Positions 32,678-41,253 of a stretch of DNA of 64,000 bases are shown here, piece after piece; within the stretch, counting starts at the first letter, position 1, and each line of letters opens with the position of its first letter. The notes beneath the pieces were generated by a model. That model saw only the letters and a program-made list of their open reading frames with translations, was not told where the DNA came from and searched no databases. Source of the DNA: Streptomyces sp. NBC_00510 (GTDB lineage: Bacteria > Actinomycetota > Actinomycetes > Streptomycetales > Streptomycetaceae); contig CP107851.1 of NCBI GenBank assembly GCA_036013505.1, positions 5,420,001 through 5,484,000 on the forward strand, written 5' to 3'. Made by a program: the position numbers and the translations under genes.

Positions 32678-32691
32678 ACCCGGCCCGGGGC

Positions 32692-33720
32692 CTACACGGA
32701 CAGCGGGTCGAGCGGCATCGGGACGGGGTGGCCCTCCATCATCGCGCCCAGCCCGCGCACCGCGCAGACGTCGGGCCGGTCCGCGATCGTGACCGGCATC
32801 CCGGTGGCCTGACGGAGCATCATGTCAAGGCCGGGCAGCAGCGCGCTGCCGCCCGCGAGCATGATGCCGCGGTCGGTGAGGTCGGCGACCAGGTCCGGCG
32901 GGCACCGCCTGAGCGTCTGGCCGATCCCGTCGACCAGCGTCGCCATGGGCATCCGGATCGCCTGCCGCACCGCCTCGGTGTCGACGCGGACCGTACGGGC
33001 GATGCCGCTGGCGACGTCGCGCCCCTGGACCTCGGCGCTGGGCGCGGTGGGGCCGGGCGCCGAGAGGATCTCGTGCAGGGGCCGCACCGACTGGCTGGGC
33101 AGCACCAGTTCGTGCGTGTTGCGCAGGTGCTGGACGACGGCGTGGTCGATCGCCTCGCCGCCCACCGCGATGGTCTCCGCCGCGACGATCGCGCCCATCG
33201 ACATGACCGCGATCTGCGTGGTGCTCGCCCCGGCGAGCATGATCATCGTCGCCTCGGGCTGCTCGACCGGCAGTCCGCACCCGATGGCGGCCGCGATGAC
33301 GGAGTCGACGAGTTCGACCCGCCGCGAACCGAGGCCGTACATCGTCTCGACGGCGGCCCGCTGGGCCAGCGGCCCGCTGCCGTTGGGGGTGCAGACGGCC
33401 GCCCGGAGCATCGGCTTGCGCCGCCACGCCTTGCGGAGCTGACCGCCCAGCAGGTGACGGAGCATGCGCTGGGCCATCTCGATGTCGACGACCATGCCGG
33501 CCTGGATGGGGCGGACCACGCGGATGTGCTCGGGCGTGCGGCCGGTCATCTTCTCGGCGAGCGAGCCGACCGCGATGAGGGCACCGCTGTGCGCGTTGAC
33601 GGCGGCCACGCTGGGCTCGTCCACGACGAGTCCCTGGTGCTTGAGGTAGACACGGGTGCGCGACGCCCCGAGGTCGACGGCAACGGAGCAACGACGCAGA
33701 TGCGCCAGACTGACGGTCAC
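32692..33720 (-). CDS. MreB/actin-like protein with altered phosphate motif
   Basis: A 342-residue MreB-like protein starting at GTG 33720, preceded by GGAGG. Phosphate-1 is recognisable (VAVDLGASRTRVYLK), as are the connect-1 region and an adenosine-like end (IMLAGGSALLPG). The phosphate-2 motif, DIGGGTTE in MreB, reads LAGASTTQ, losing the Asp and the catalytic Glu. It may polymerise without normal ATP hydrolysis. Streptomyces carry MreB, Mbl and a further divergent paralog; this fits the last. No mreC or mreD neighbours are present, so a role outside the canonical cluster is likely. Confidence 0.85.
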   Translation of the reverse strand: MTVSLAHLRRCSVAVDLGASRTRVYLKHQGLVVDEPSVAAVNAHSGALIAVGSLAEKMTGRTPEHIRVVRPIQAGMVVDIEMAQRMLRHLLGGQLRKAWRRKPMLRAAVCTPNGSGPLAQRAAVETMYGLGSRRVELVDSVIAAAIGCGLPVEQPEATMIMLAGASTTQIAVMSMGAIVAAETIAVGGEAIDHAVVQHLRNTHELVLPSQSVRPLHEILSAPGPTAPSAEVQGRDVASGIARTVRVDTEAVRQAIRMPMATLVDGIGQTLRRCPPDLVADLTDRGIMLAGGSALLPGLDMMLRQATGMPVTIADRPDVCAVRGLGAMMEGHPVPMPLDPLSV

Positions 33721-33836
33721 GGCAGATCCTCCCCGAGGGGCCGGTTCCCGGGCCCGCCCCTGCGGCGGCCCGTCTGATCATCGTGCGGGCGCAAGTCGGG
33801 ATCCGCCTGTTGTGGTACTCCGAGCGGTTGATCCGC

Positions 33837-35525
33837 TTATCGCATGATCCGTGCCGCGAGGACCGCGATGTCGTCGTCGGCCGGCTCCACGACCAGCAGG
33901 GACAGCACCCGGTCGACCAGTCCGCCCAGATCGCCGTCGGAGTGCAGGCGCAACCCGGCGAGGCGGTCGAGCGAGGCGTCGATGTCCTCCCCGCGCCGCT
34001 CCACCAGACCGTCGGTGTACAGCAGCAGGACGTCACCGGCCCGGCAGGAGGCCGCGACGGGCTCGTAGCCTCCGTGGCCGGTGCCCAGCGGCGGCCCGAC
34101 CGGCACGTCGACGATGTCGACCGTGCCGTCCGGCCGGATGACGGCGGGCGGCAGGTGACCGGCGCTGGAGAAGGTGCACGTGTTGCGCACCGGGTCGACG
34201 AGGGCCAGCAGGCAGCTCGCCGGACGGCCCGACTCGGTCTCCGAGATGAGGGTGTCCAGCCGGCGCAGGATGCGGTGCGGCGGCAGGTCGGCCGCGGCCA
34301 CGAAGCGCAGCATCGAGCGGTACTGGCTCATGTCGACCGAGGCCTCCACCCCGTGCCCCATGACGTCGCCCATGGCCAGCAGGGTGCGCCCGTAGGACAG
34401 CCGTACGGCGTCGTACCAGTCGCCGCCCACCAGCGCGGTGCTGCCGGCCGGCTGGTAGCGGAACGCGGCCTCCACGGAGGGGTGCGGGGAGCCCGGCTCC
34501 GACATCAGGGCGCGCTGCAACTCCAGGGCGATGCCGTGCTCGTGGGTGTAGCGGCGGGCGTTGTCGAGGTAGATCGCGGCCCGCCGGACGATGTCCTGGA
34601 CGGTCTCGGTGTCCCGCTCGGTGAACCCCGGGGACTCGCCGCAGCGGACCAGGGTCACCGTGCCGATGGGCTCGCCGCGCGCCGCGAGCGGCACGACGAG
34701 CGCCGAGTGGATGCCCACCGAGCGGAAGGCGTCCATCCGCTCGCGGGCCGACCCGCCGTGGCCCAGGGCGTCGTCCTCGAAGAGGCTCTGGACCACCGGG
34801 CTGCCCGACTGCAGGCAGCGCGGGATGGTCGTGCCCGACGGGTACTCCACGTACTCCCCGGGCTCGCCGAAGATCTTGACCTGCTCGCGCAGGTTCGGCA
34901 GCGCGGCCATCGCCGCCCGGCGCAGCCGCAGCACACCGCGGTTGTAGGGGGTGCAGCGCTCGGTGGGGAAGACCTCGACGGTGGCGATGTCGGCGAGCAG
35001 CGGCACGAGGAACCCGGCGAGCTCGGCGCAGGTCTCGTCCATCTCCAGGGTGGTGCCGATGAAGGTGGCGGCGCGGTCCAGGATCGCCAGCCGCTCCCGG
35101 GCCCGTTCCAGCTCCTGCTGGTGCTGGCGCGACGCGCTGACCTCCAGCATGATCCCGACGAGGCCGAGCATCGTGCCGTCCGCCGCGTCCAGCCGGTGGT
35201 ACGCGCCCTGCCAGTAGCGCCGGCCCGTCCCGGACTCTGCGTGCGTGCGGCCGCTGGAGGGCACCTCGCGCGACTTGCCGTCGGACAGGACCTGGCGCAG
35301 CGCCTCCTCGCCCGCGTCGTCCAGGTCCGGCAGCACCTCGGTGATCCGGCGGCCGAGGTGCGCCTCGGCGGGCAGGCCGTTCATCCGGGCGAGGGCGGGG
35401 TTGACGTAGACGTAGCGCAGTTGCGGGTCGTAGATGCCCACGCCCGCGGGACTGCCGTCCAGCACCTGCCGCAGGACCCCGTCGTCCGGCGGTGACCAGC
35501 CGCCGGGCTCACCGTCACCGCTCAC
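33837..35525 (-). CDS. PAS-GAF-SpoIIE serine phosphatase
   Basis: A 562-residue soluble phosphatase. GTG 35525 was chosen because AGGAGGG sits eight bases upstream. A PAS domain covers about residues 18-125, GAF about 150-310, and the SpoIIE/PP2C domain 330-560 (GGDWYDAVRLS, MGDVMGHGVEAS, LLLYTDGLVE, DDDIAVLAAR), with the metal-binding Asp residues preserved. Unlike the 815-residue protein at 6727-9174, it has no kinase-like HATPase domain. Expected substrate is a phosphorylated STAS anti-anti-sigma factor. It is divergent from the M23 peptidase gene. Confidence 0.92.
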   Translation of the reverse strand: MSGDGEPGGWSPPDDGVLRQVLDGSPAGVGIYDPQLRYVYVNPALARMNGLPAEAHLGRRITEVLPDLDDAGEEALRQVLSDGKSREVPSSGRTHAESGTGRRYWQGAYHRLDAADGTMLGLVGIMLEVSASRQHQQELERARERLAILDRAATFIGTTLEMDETCAELAGFLVPLLADIATVEVFPTERCTPYNRGVLRLRRAAMAALPNLREQVKIFGEPGEYVEYPSGTTIPRCLQSGSPVVQSLFEDDALGHGGSARERMDAFRSVGIHSALVVPLAARGEPIGTVTLVRCGESPGFTERDTETVQDIVRRAAIYLDNARRYTHEHGIALELQRALMSEPGSPHPSVEAAFRYQPAGSTALVGGDWYDAVRLSYGRTLLAMGDVMGHGVEASVDMSQYRSMLRFVAAADLPPHRILRRLDTLISETESGRPASCLLALVDPVRNTCTFSSAGHLPPAVIRPDGTVDIVDVPVGPPLGTGHGGYEPVAASCRAGDVLLLYTDGLVERRGEDIDASLDRLAGLRLHSDGDLGGLVDRVLSLLVVEPADDDIAVLAARIMR

Positions 35526-35680
35526 CCGGTCACCCTCCTGTCCGCCGAGTGTGCCCGTTCCCATGATCGGGCGGTCCCCGGCCGGGCGCACGCCCGGATG
35601 CGGTCACCCCGCCGGGTGGCCGCCGGGCGGCGGGGCGTGTCGTCCCGGCCCTGCGGTGACCGGCCCGAAAGGATCGGGCG

Positions 35681-36739
35681 ATGCGATGGAGGACGGCGGC
35701 CGTGGCCCTCTGCCTGCTGCTGACCGCCTCGCCGGCGGTGGCCGGCGAGCACCCCGGGCCGCGCCCGGGCCCCCCGGCCCGGGTGGAGCGGCTGTACGCG
35801 CAGGCGGCCCGTGCGGTGCAGGCGTACGAGGACGCGGAGCGGGCGGTCCGCCGCAAGCGAGCCGACCTGCGGCTGCTGCACCGGGCCGCGGCGGTGGAAC
35901 GGCGGCGGCTGGAGGTGCTGCGGGACCGGATCGGGGCGATGGCGCGCAGCGAGTACCGCAACGGGGGGCTGGGACCCTCGGCGCGGCTGCTGCTGTCCGG
36001 GCGGCCCGACCGGCTGCTGGAGGGTGCGACGCTGGCCCGGCAGGGCGACCACGCGCAGGCGGCGCTGCTGGCCGAGCGGATGCTGGCCGAGCGCCGGCTG
36101 GCGGCGGACACCGAGGCCGTCGACCGGACGCTGGCGGTGCTGGCCCGCGAGGCCCGCCGCAAGGACGCGCTCCGCCGGCGCATCGAGGCGCGGCTGCTGC
36201 GTGCCCGGGCCGGGCTGTCCGCCCGGGACCTGGCGCTCATGGCCCACGAGGGACTCTCGGTGGACTGCCCGCGCGACCTCCCCCGGACCCCGCCCCGGTC
36301 GTCCGCCGCCGCCCACCGCCCGGGCGCCCCGCACTGGGTGCGCCCGGTGGCGCACTACACGCTCACCGCCGGCTACGACGCCTCCGGGGCGCACTGGGCG
36401 CACCGTCACACCGGCCAGGACTTCGCGGTGCCGCCGGGCACCCCGGTCCGCGCGGTGGGCGACGGCACGGTGGTGGTGGCCGCGTGCGGTGACGGCTTCG
36501 GCAACCAGGTCGTCGTCCGGCACGACGACGGCTACTGCACGCACTACGCCCACCTGTCCGTCCTGGAGGTCGTCCCCGGGCAGCGGGTCCGCGCCGGCGA
36601 GCGGATCGGCCGGTCCGGCAACTCCGGCAACTCCACCGGACCGCACCTGCACTTCGAGGTCCGCGTCACGCCGCAGATGGGTTCGTCGGTCGCCCCGTTG
36701 CCCTGGCTGGCCCGGCACGGCGTGCGGATCGGCAGCTGA
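35681..36739 (+). CDS. secreted M23-family peptidase with coiled-coil
   Basis: A 352-residue exported protein: signal peptide (1-22), a long coiled-coil with a heptad-like helix at about 30-165, and a C-terminal LytM/M23 domain at about 225-345. Zinc ligands are in HRHTGQDFAVP (His, Asp) and HLHFE, and YCTHYAHLS supplies the catalytic His. Function is cleavage of peptidoglycan cross-bridges or activation of amidases. The coiled-coil resembles EnvC/NlpD-like regulators. The ATG at 35681 follows GGAAAGG-like purines. Two secreted paralogs lie downstream. Confidence 0.9.
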   Translation: MRWRTAAVALCLLLTASPAVAGEHPGPRPGPPARVERLYAQAARAVQAYEDAERAVRRKRADLRLLHRAAAVERRRLEVLRDRIGAMARSEYRNGGLGPSARLLLSGRPDRLLEGATLARQGDHAQAALLAERMLAERRLAADTEAVDRTLAVLAREARRKDALRRRIEARLLRARAGLSARDLALMAHEGLSVDCPRDLPRTPPRSSAAAHRPGAPHWVRPVAHYTLTAGYDASGAHWAHRHTGQDFAVPPGTPVRAVGDGTVVVAACGDGFGNQVVVRHDDGYCTHYAHLSVLEVVPGQRVRAGERIGRSGNSGNSTGPHLHFEVRVTPQMGSSVAPLPWLARHGVRIGS

Positions 36740-36767
36740 CCGGCCGCCGACCGGCACGGGAACCCCA

Positions 36768-36850
36768 CCCCCCACAGCTTCCCCACAGGTTCGCTATTGT
36801 TCGGCCTCCGGCGCTGACCGTTTCGGCGCCGCTTTCTGACCTGTGGGGGG
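36768..36850 (+). promoter_or_regulatory. possible alternative hairpins over the RBS of the secreted gene pair
   Basis: CTGTGGGGGG at 36841-36850, next to the ATG at 36857, can pair with CCCCCCACAG at 36768-36777. The overlapping segment ACCTGTGGGG (36839-36848) can pair with CCCCACAGGT at 36781-36790. The two pairings exclude each other and would hide the G-rich Shine-Dalgarno region. A TATTGT box at 36795-36800 may be a separate promoter that leaves both upstream arms untranscribed. Confidence 0.4.
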
Positions 36851-36856
36851 TCCTGC

Positions 36857-38536
36857 ATGCGCATTCCGCGCGCACATCGGGCTGCCGTCCTCCGAAGTGC
36901 ATCCGTTCTCCTTCTCACCACCGGCCTCGCGGCCGGACCGCTGACCGCCTGGCCCGCCTTCGCCGACGACGTGACGGTCAGCGGTCTGACCACCGGCGAC
37001 GACGGCACCCTGGCCGTGGGCCTGGCCGACGGCGAGGCGCTGTGGGTCAAGGTGAGCGTCCGGGCCTCCGCGGCCGTGGACGCGCCCGTACTGGCCTCGA
37101 CCGACGACCTGTCCTTCTCGTGGCAGCGCGGCTGGTACACCGACCGGCCCGTCGGCCTGCCCGCGGGCACGGCGTTCGGCGACTACCCGGTGGACGTCGA
37201 CTACCGCCTGCCCGGCGGCACCGTCCAGCACTGGAGCGGCGCCGCGCACGGCGGGGCGGGGCTCTTCGGCTACCGGCTGCACACCGGGGTCGGCACGCTC
37301 GCCTACGACCGCGACCACACCGACTTCGACCACCAGTCGGCGGTGCTCACCGGCGCCGTCACGACCTTCGACCCGGCGACCGGCACGACCGGTCCGGCCG
37401 CGCCCGGCACTCCGGTGCGGGTCAACTGGACCGCGCGCGTCGGGGTCGACACCAAGCACGGTTCGGCGACGGCGACGTCCGGAGCCGACGGCACCTTCTC
37501 GGTCGGCGTGACGCCCGGCGGCGCGCTCACCGCGGGCACCGCCGTCGTCAGCGGCGGGGCCGACACCGACCCGGTGGCCCCGGCCGCCCTCCCGGAGCTG
37601 CCGGCCAAGGCGGTGCAGTACCGGATCAGCGCCGATCCGTCGGCCAAGCGGGTCCACCAGGGCAAGACCTTCACCATGCGGGGCACCGTCCAGCGGCTGA
37701 CCGACGAGGGCTGGAAGCCGTTCGCCGGCGCGCCCCTGGTCACCACCCCGCAGCCCCCGGACGTGTACCGGTACACCACGCCCGGCCTGATGGGCACGGG
37801 CACCGCGGACGCCTCGGGGAACTTCTCGCTCGCGGTGACGGCGACGAAGACCACGCACCACTACACCTACGTCAAGCCGTCGGAGTACGTGTCCGGCTTC
37901 GCCTACGCCGAGCACCTGGTCAACGTGCCCACGGCCGGCTCCTACTCGGGCGTCACGATGTCGCTGGACGCCTACGGGAAGGTCACCGCCAAGGGCAAGC
38001 TGGCGGGATCCTGCTGGAACGCGCAGGTCTCCCTGCAGTACTCCAAGAACGGCAGCACCGGCTGGAAGACCCTCAAGTCGGGCTCCGCGGGGGACTCCTC
38101 CGGCGGCAAGTGCTCCTTCTCGGTGAACGCCTACGGCTACACGGACGGCTACTACCGCCTGTACCACGCCGAGTCGGACGGGATGCTCGCGGTGGCCTCG
38201 GCCAAGAAGCGCCTGCACCGCACGGTGACCCGGATCGTCTCCTTCGACATGACGCCCAACAGCCCGCGCGTGGGCGGTGCGCTGAAGGCCCGCGGCACGC
38301 TGCAGTACCAGTCGGGCGGCAAGTGGAAGGCGTACAAGGGCGGGAAGGTCGTCATCGTCTTCCGGCCCAAGGGCGAGAGCACCTGGTACTGGACCGTGAA
38401 GGGGAAGACCGACTCCTCGGGCCGTTTCAGCCTCGGCACCAAGGCCTACGGCGACGGCACGTGGGGCGCCTACCTGGAGGCCGACTCCACGCACTTCTAC
38501 AGCGAGTCGAAGACGGAGTACGTCAATGCCCGTTGA
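36857..38536 (+). CDS. secreted beta-rich repeat protein, first of a tandem pair
   Basis: A 559-residue exported protein with signal peptide 1-36 ending at AFADD. The rest is Ala/Gly/Thr/Val-rich beta structure: a middle section with Ig-like strands (YRISADPSAKRVHQGKTFTM) and a C-terminal section with YTDGYYRLYHAESDG and GGALKARGTLQYQSGGKWKA. This last section is shared with the next gene's end. No catalytic motif was found; adhesion, cell-wall association or a sensory role are possible. It overlaps the following gene by 11 bases, and both reading frames end in the same domain type, so they probably arose by duplication. Confidence 0.8.
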   Translation: MRIPRAHRAAVLRSASVLLLTTGLAAGPLTAWPAFADDVTVSGLTTGDDGTLAVGLADGEALWVKVSVRASAAVDAPVLASTDDLSFSWQRGWYTDRPVGLPAGTAFGDYPVDVDYRLPGGTVQHWSGAAHGGAGLFGYRLHTGVGTLAYDRDHTDFDHQSAVLTGAVTTFDPATGTTGPAAPGTPVRVNWTARVGVDTKHGSATATSGADGTFSVGVTPGGALTAGTAVVSGGADTDPVAPAALPELPAKAVQYRISADPSAKRVHQGKTFTMRGTVQRLTDEGWKPFAGAPLVTTPQPPDVYRYTTPGLMGTGTADASGNFSLAVTATKTTHHYTYVKPSEYVSGFAYAEHLVNVPTAGSYSGVTMSLDAYGKVTAKGKLAGSCWNAQVSLQYSKNGSTGWKTLKSGSAGDSSGGKCSFSVNAYGYTDGYYRLYHAESDGMLAVASAKKRLHRTVTRIVSFDMTPNSPRVGGALKARGTLQYQSGGKWKAYKGGKVVIVFRPKGESTWYWTVKGKTDSSGRFSLGTKAYGDGTWGAYLEADSTHFYSESKTEYVNAR

Positions 38537-40178
38537 GTCCCGGCGCGCCCTCGCGCTGATCGCCTCGGTGGCCGCGCTCTCCGGCGGTCTCGCCGTCACC
38601 CCCGCCCTCGCCGACGACGCGGGCCCGGTCGGCATCGGTGTGGCCCGCACGGCCGACGCCGAGCGCGGCTCCTTCACGGTGCCGGTGTGGACGGACGTCC
38701 CCGGCGCCGCGGTCACCTCGGTCACGGCGACGGTGCGCGACGGCGACGCGGTGGTCGTGGACGCGCTGTCGCTCGCCGGAGCCGGCGAGCGGTGGTCGGT
38801 GCCGTCCGGCGCCTCGCTGAAGCTGACCGAGGACGGCGGCGCCATGCCGCACCTGGGCCGGTACGCCATCGACGTCACCGCCACCGACGACCAGGGCCAC
38901 ACCGTCACCCGCACGGGCGCCGGCACCCTGGACTTCACCCTGCGGCCGGTCCTCACCGGCACCGCCCTGACCCGGACGGTGCTGGACAAGGACCACCGCA
39001 CGACGGCCGTCACCGGCACGCTCCTCGGCGTCCAGCCGGGCAGCGGCGACCAGGTGCCCGTCGAGGGCGCCACGGTCGACGTGACCCGCACCTACTACTC
39101 CGTGGACGGGCGGCCCGACAGCACCGGGCAGGCCGTGACCGGGGCGGACGGGTCCTTCACCTCCCAGGAGTTCCCGGTCGTCGCGTGGTCCGGGCTGAGG
39201 GCGGCGCTCTCCGTGGACGGCGGGCGGGTGCACGGGTCCGTCACCGCGGAGGCCGGGAGCCCGGAGATCCGGCAGACCGACGTGATCGTCACCGCCACGG
39301 CCGACCGCACCCGCGCGGTGCCCGGCCAGGCGGTGACGATCAGCGGCCACGTCAAGGACACCACGGGCGCGCCGGTCGCCGGGGTGCCGGTGGCGCTGGC
39401 GCTCAGCGGCACGGGTCAGGTCACGGTCACCACCGACGCCTCGGGCGCCTTCACCGGCAAGGTGATCGCGGCTCCCGCCGTGTACGGGTCCTGGTCGGCC
39501 GGCGAGGCGGACCCCTACCTGACCGCCTCCGTCTCCGCCGGCGGCTCGATCGTCCTCCCGGCGGACTCCGTCTTCACCGAGGCGAGCGCCAAGATCGCCG
39601 CGGACACCAAGGTGACCCTGTCCGCCCGGCTGTACGCCGCGTACGACCGGGTGACGTCCCTCTACCAGCCCCAGGTCGTCCACCTGGAGTACTCCAAGGA
39701 CGGCAAGACGGGCTGGCAGGACCTCGGCACCGCGCACGCCGACAACAACGGCAGCGTGGTGACGATCACCAAGTGGGGTCACCTCGACGGCTACTACCGG
39801 CTGCACCACTACGTCTCCGACCAGCTCGCCGACAGCACCACCAAGCCGGTCCGGCTGACCCGCACCAACACCCGGATGTACTCGATCAAGGCGTCCGCGA
39901 CGAAGGTGAAGAAGGGCGCCACCGTCACCTTCACCGGCACGCTGAAGGAGTACGTCTCCGGTTCCTGGCGGCCGTACAAGGGCCGGTACGTCGAGCTGTT
40001 CTTCCAGAAGAAGGGCTCGACGAAGTGGACGTACGTCGCCTCGGGCACCACGAGCTCGACGGGCAAGGCCACCGTGAAGGGCAAGCCGTCCTCCGACGGC
40101 AAGTGGCTGATCCAGCACTTCGGTGACTCCAAGCACTTCGACAGCGACGGCACCGCCGTCTACGTCGACGTGCGCTGA
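38526..40178 (+). CDS. secreted beta-rich repeat protein, second of a tandem pair
   Basis: A 550-residue exported protein with signal peptide 1-25 (LALIASVAALSGGLAV). It has Ig-like strands throughout (VTATVRDGDAVVVDALS, ITVSGHVK-like TISGHVKDTTGAPVAG). The C-terminal half includes HLDGYYRLHHYVSDQ and KKGATVTFTGTLKEYVSG, closely parallel to the previous protein. Start at ATG 38526, inside the end of the upstream gene, with GACGGAG upstream. No enzyme motif is visible. The pair may form a cell-surface assembly. A G/C-rich hairpin follows its stop. Confidence 0.8.
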   Translation: MPVESRRALALIASVAALSGGLAVTPALADDAGPVGIGVARTADAERGSFTVPVWTDVPGAAVTSVTATVRDGDAVVVDALSLAGAGERWSVPSGASLKLTEDGGAMPHLGRYAIDVTATDDQGHTVTRTGAGTLDFTLRPVLTGTALTRTVLDKDHRTTAVTGTLLGVQPGSGDQVPVEGATVDVTRTYYSVDGRPDSTGQAVTGADGSFTSQEFPVVAWSGLRAALSVDGGRVHGSVTAEAGSPEIRQTDVIVTATADRTRAVPGQAVTISGHVKDTTGAPVAGVPVALALSGTGQVTVTTDASGAFTGKVIAAPAVYGSWSAGEADPYLTASVSAGGSIVLPADSVFTEASAKIAADTKVTLSARLYAAYDRVTSLYQPQVVHLEYSKDGKTGWQDLGTAHADNNGSVVTITKWGHLDGYYRLHHYVSDQLADSTTKPVRLTRTNTRMYSIKASATKVKKGATVTFTGTLKEYVSGSWRPYKGRYVELFFQKKGSTKWTYVASGTTSSTGKATVKGKPSSDGKWLIQHFGDSKHFDSDGTAVYVDVR

Positions 40179-40199
40179 CGCACGCGGCACCACCCGCAC

Positions 40200-40241
40200 G
40201 AGGGCGGGGGCCGGCCGGGCGACCGGTCAGCCCCCGCCCTC
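40200..40241. terminator. 12-bp stem after the secreted gene pair
   Basis: GAGGGCGGGGGC (40200-40211) pairs perfectly with GCCCCCGCCCTC (40230-40241); the right arm reaches into the 3' end of the convergent CDF gene. It likely terminates the secreted-pair transcript, perhaps both. Confidence 0.6.
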
Positions 40242-41225
40242 GCCCTTGCCCGCCTCGGCGCGCAGGGACCGCCGCAGCCGGTGCGCCGCGCGGCGGTCCT
40301 CGTCGGAGGCGTCCGTGACGTCCAGGAAGATCTGGTCCAGTTCGGGGAACTCCCCGGCCAGGGTGCGCTTGATGCGGACCGCGGCCTCCTCCACGGTCTC
40401 GCTGTCGATGCCCTCGGTCAGGTCCACCCGGGCGGCCAGCAGCACCGAGTCGACCCCCAGGCGCATCGTCAGCAGCGCGGTGACCGTGTCGATCTCCGGC
40501 TGCAGGGTCAGCAGTTCGTGCGCCCGCTGCCGCAGCCTGGGGTCGGCGGCCTCGCCGATGAGGGTGTCCCGGCAGTCCTTGCCGAGCCGGTAGGCGACGT
40601 ACATCAGCAGGACGGCGATCGCCAGGGACGCGTACGCCTCCCAGGTGCGGTCGCCGGTCGTCCAGTGCAGCACCACGCCGGTGAGCGCCAGCAGCACGCC
40701 GAGCACCGCGGCGCTGTCCTCGCCGAGCACGGTGCGCAGCGTGGGGTCGTCGCCCTCGCGCAGTTCGGTGCGGAAGGGGCGGCCGTGCTCGCGGGCCCCG
40801 CCGCGTACCTGCAGCAGCGCCCTGAACAGCGAGGATCCCTCGGCGATCAGGGAGACGACCAGGACGGCCACGGCGGTCAGGAAGGCCTGCGTGGTGTGCG
40901 GCTCGCGCTCGTGGAACGCGGACACGCCCTGGTAGAAGGAGAAGCAGCCGCCCATCACGAAGATCCCCACGGCGGCGAGCAGCGACCAGAACCAGCGCTC
41001 CTTGCCGTAGCCGAAGGGGTGCCGCGCGTCGGGCCTGCGCCGGCTGCGGCGCAGCGCGGCCAGCAGGAAGACCTCGTTGAGGGTGTCGGCCACCGAGTGC
41101 GCGGCCTCCGACAGCAGCGCCGGCGAGGTGGTGAGCAGCCCGCCGACCGCCTTCGCCACGGCGATCACCAGGTTCGCGGCGAGGGCGATGAAGACGGTGC
41201 CCTTGGTCTGTTCGTCCTTCCCCAT
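40227..41225 (-). CDS. cation diffusion facilitator (CDF) exporter
   Basis: A 332-residue CDF-family membrane protein. The N-terminal part has the transport motifs LLSEAAHSVADTLNEV (H/D metal site in TM2) and a second set in EDSAAVLGVLLALTG (D in TM5). A C-terminal cytoplasmic domain, EIDTVTALLTMRLGVDSVLLAARVDL, follows. It would export Zn2+, Mn2+ or a similar divalent ion using the proton gradient. It lies 28 bases downstream of the glutamate decarboxylase gene in transcription order, so co-transcription is possible. No metal regulator is adjacent. Confidence 0.9.
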   Translation of the reverse strand: MGKDEQTKGTVFIALAANLVIAVAKAVGGLLTTSPALLSEAAHSVADTLNEVFLLAALRRSRRRPDARHPFGYGKERWFWSLLAAVGIFVMGGCFSFYQGVSAFHEREPHTTQAFLTAVAVLVVSLIAEGSSLFRALLQVRGGAREHGRPFRTELREGDDPTLRTVLGEDSAAVLGVLLALTGVVLHWTTGDRTWEAYASLAIAVLLMYVAYRLGKDCRDTLIGEAADPRLRQRAHELLTLQPEIDTVTALLTMRLGVDSVLLAARVDLTEGIDSETVEEAAVRIKRTLAGEFPELDQIFLDVTDASDEDRRAAHRLRRSLRAEAGKGEGGG

Positions 41226-41253
41226 GGGGAGCGTGTGCCCCGCGACGCGGCCC

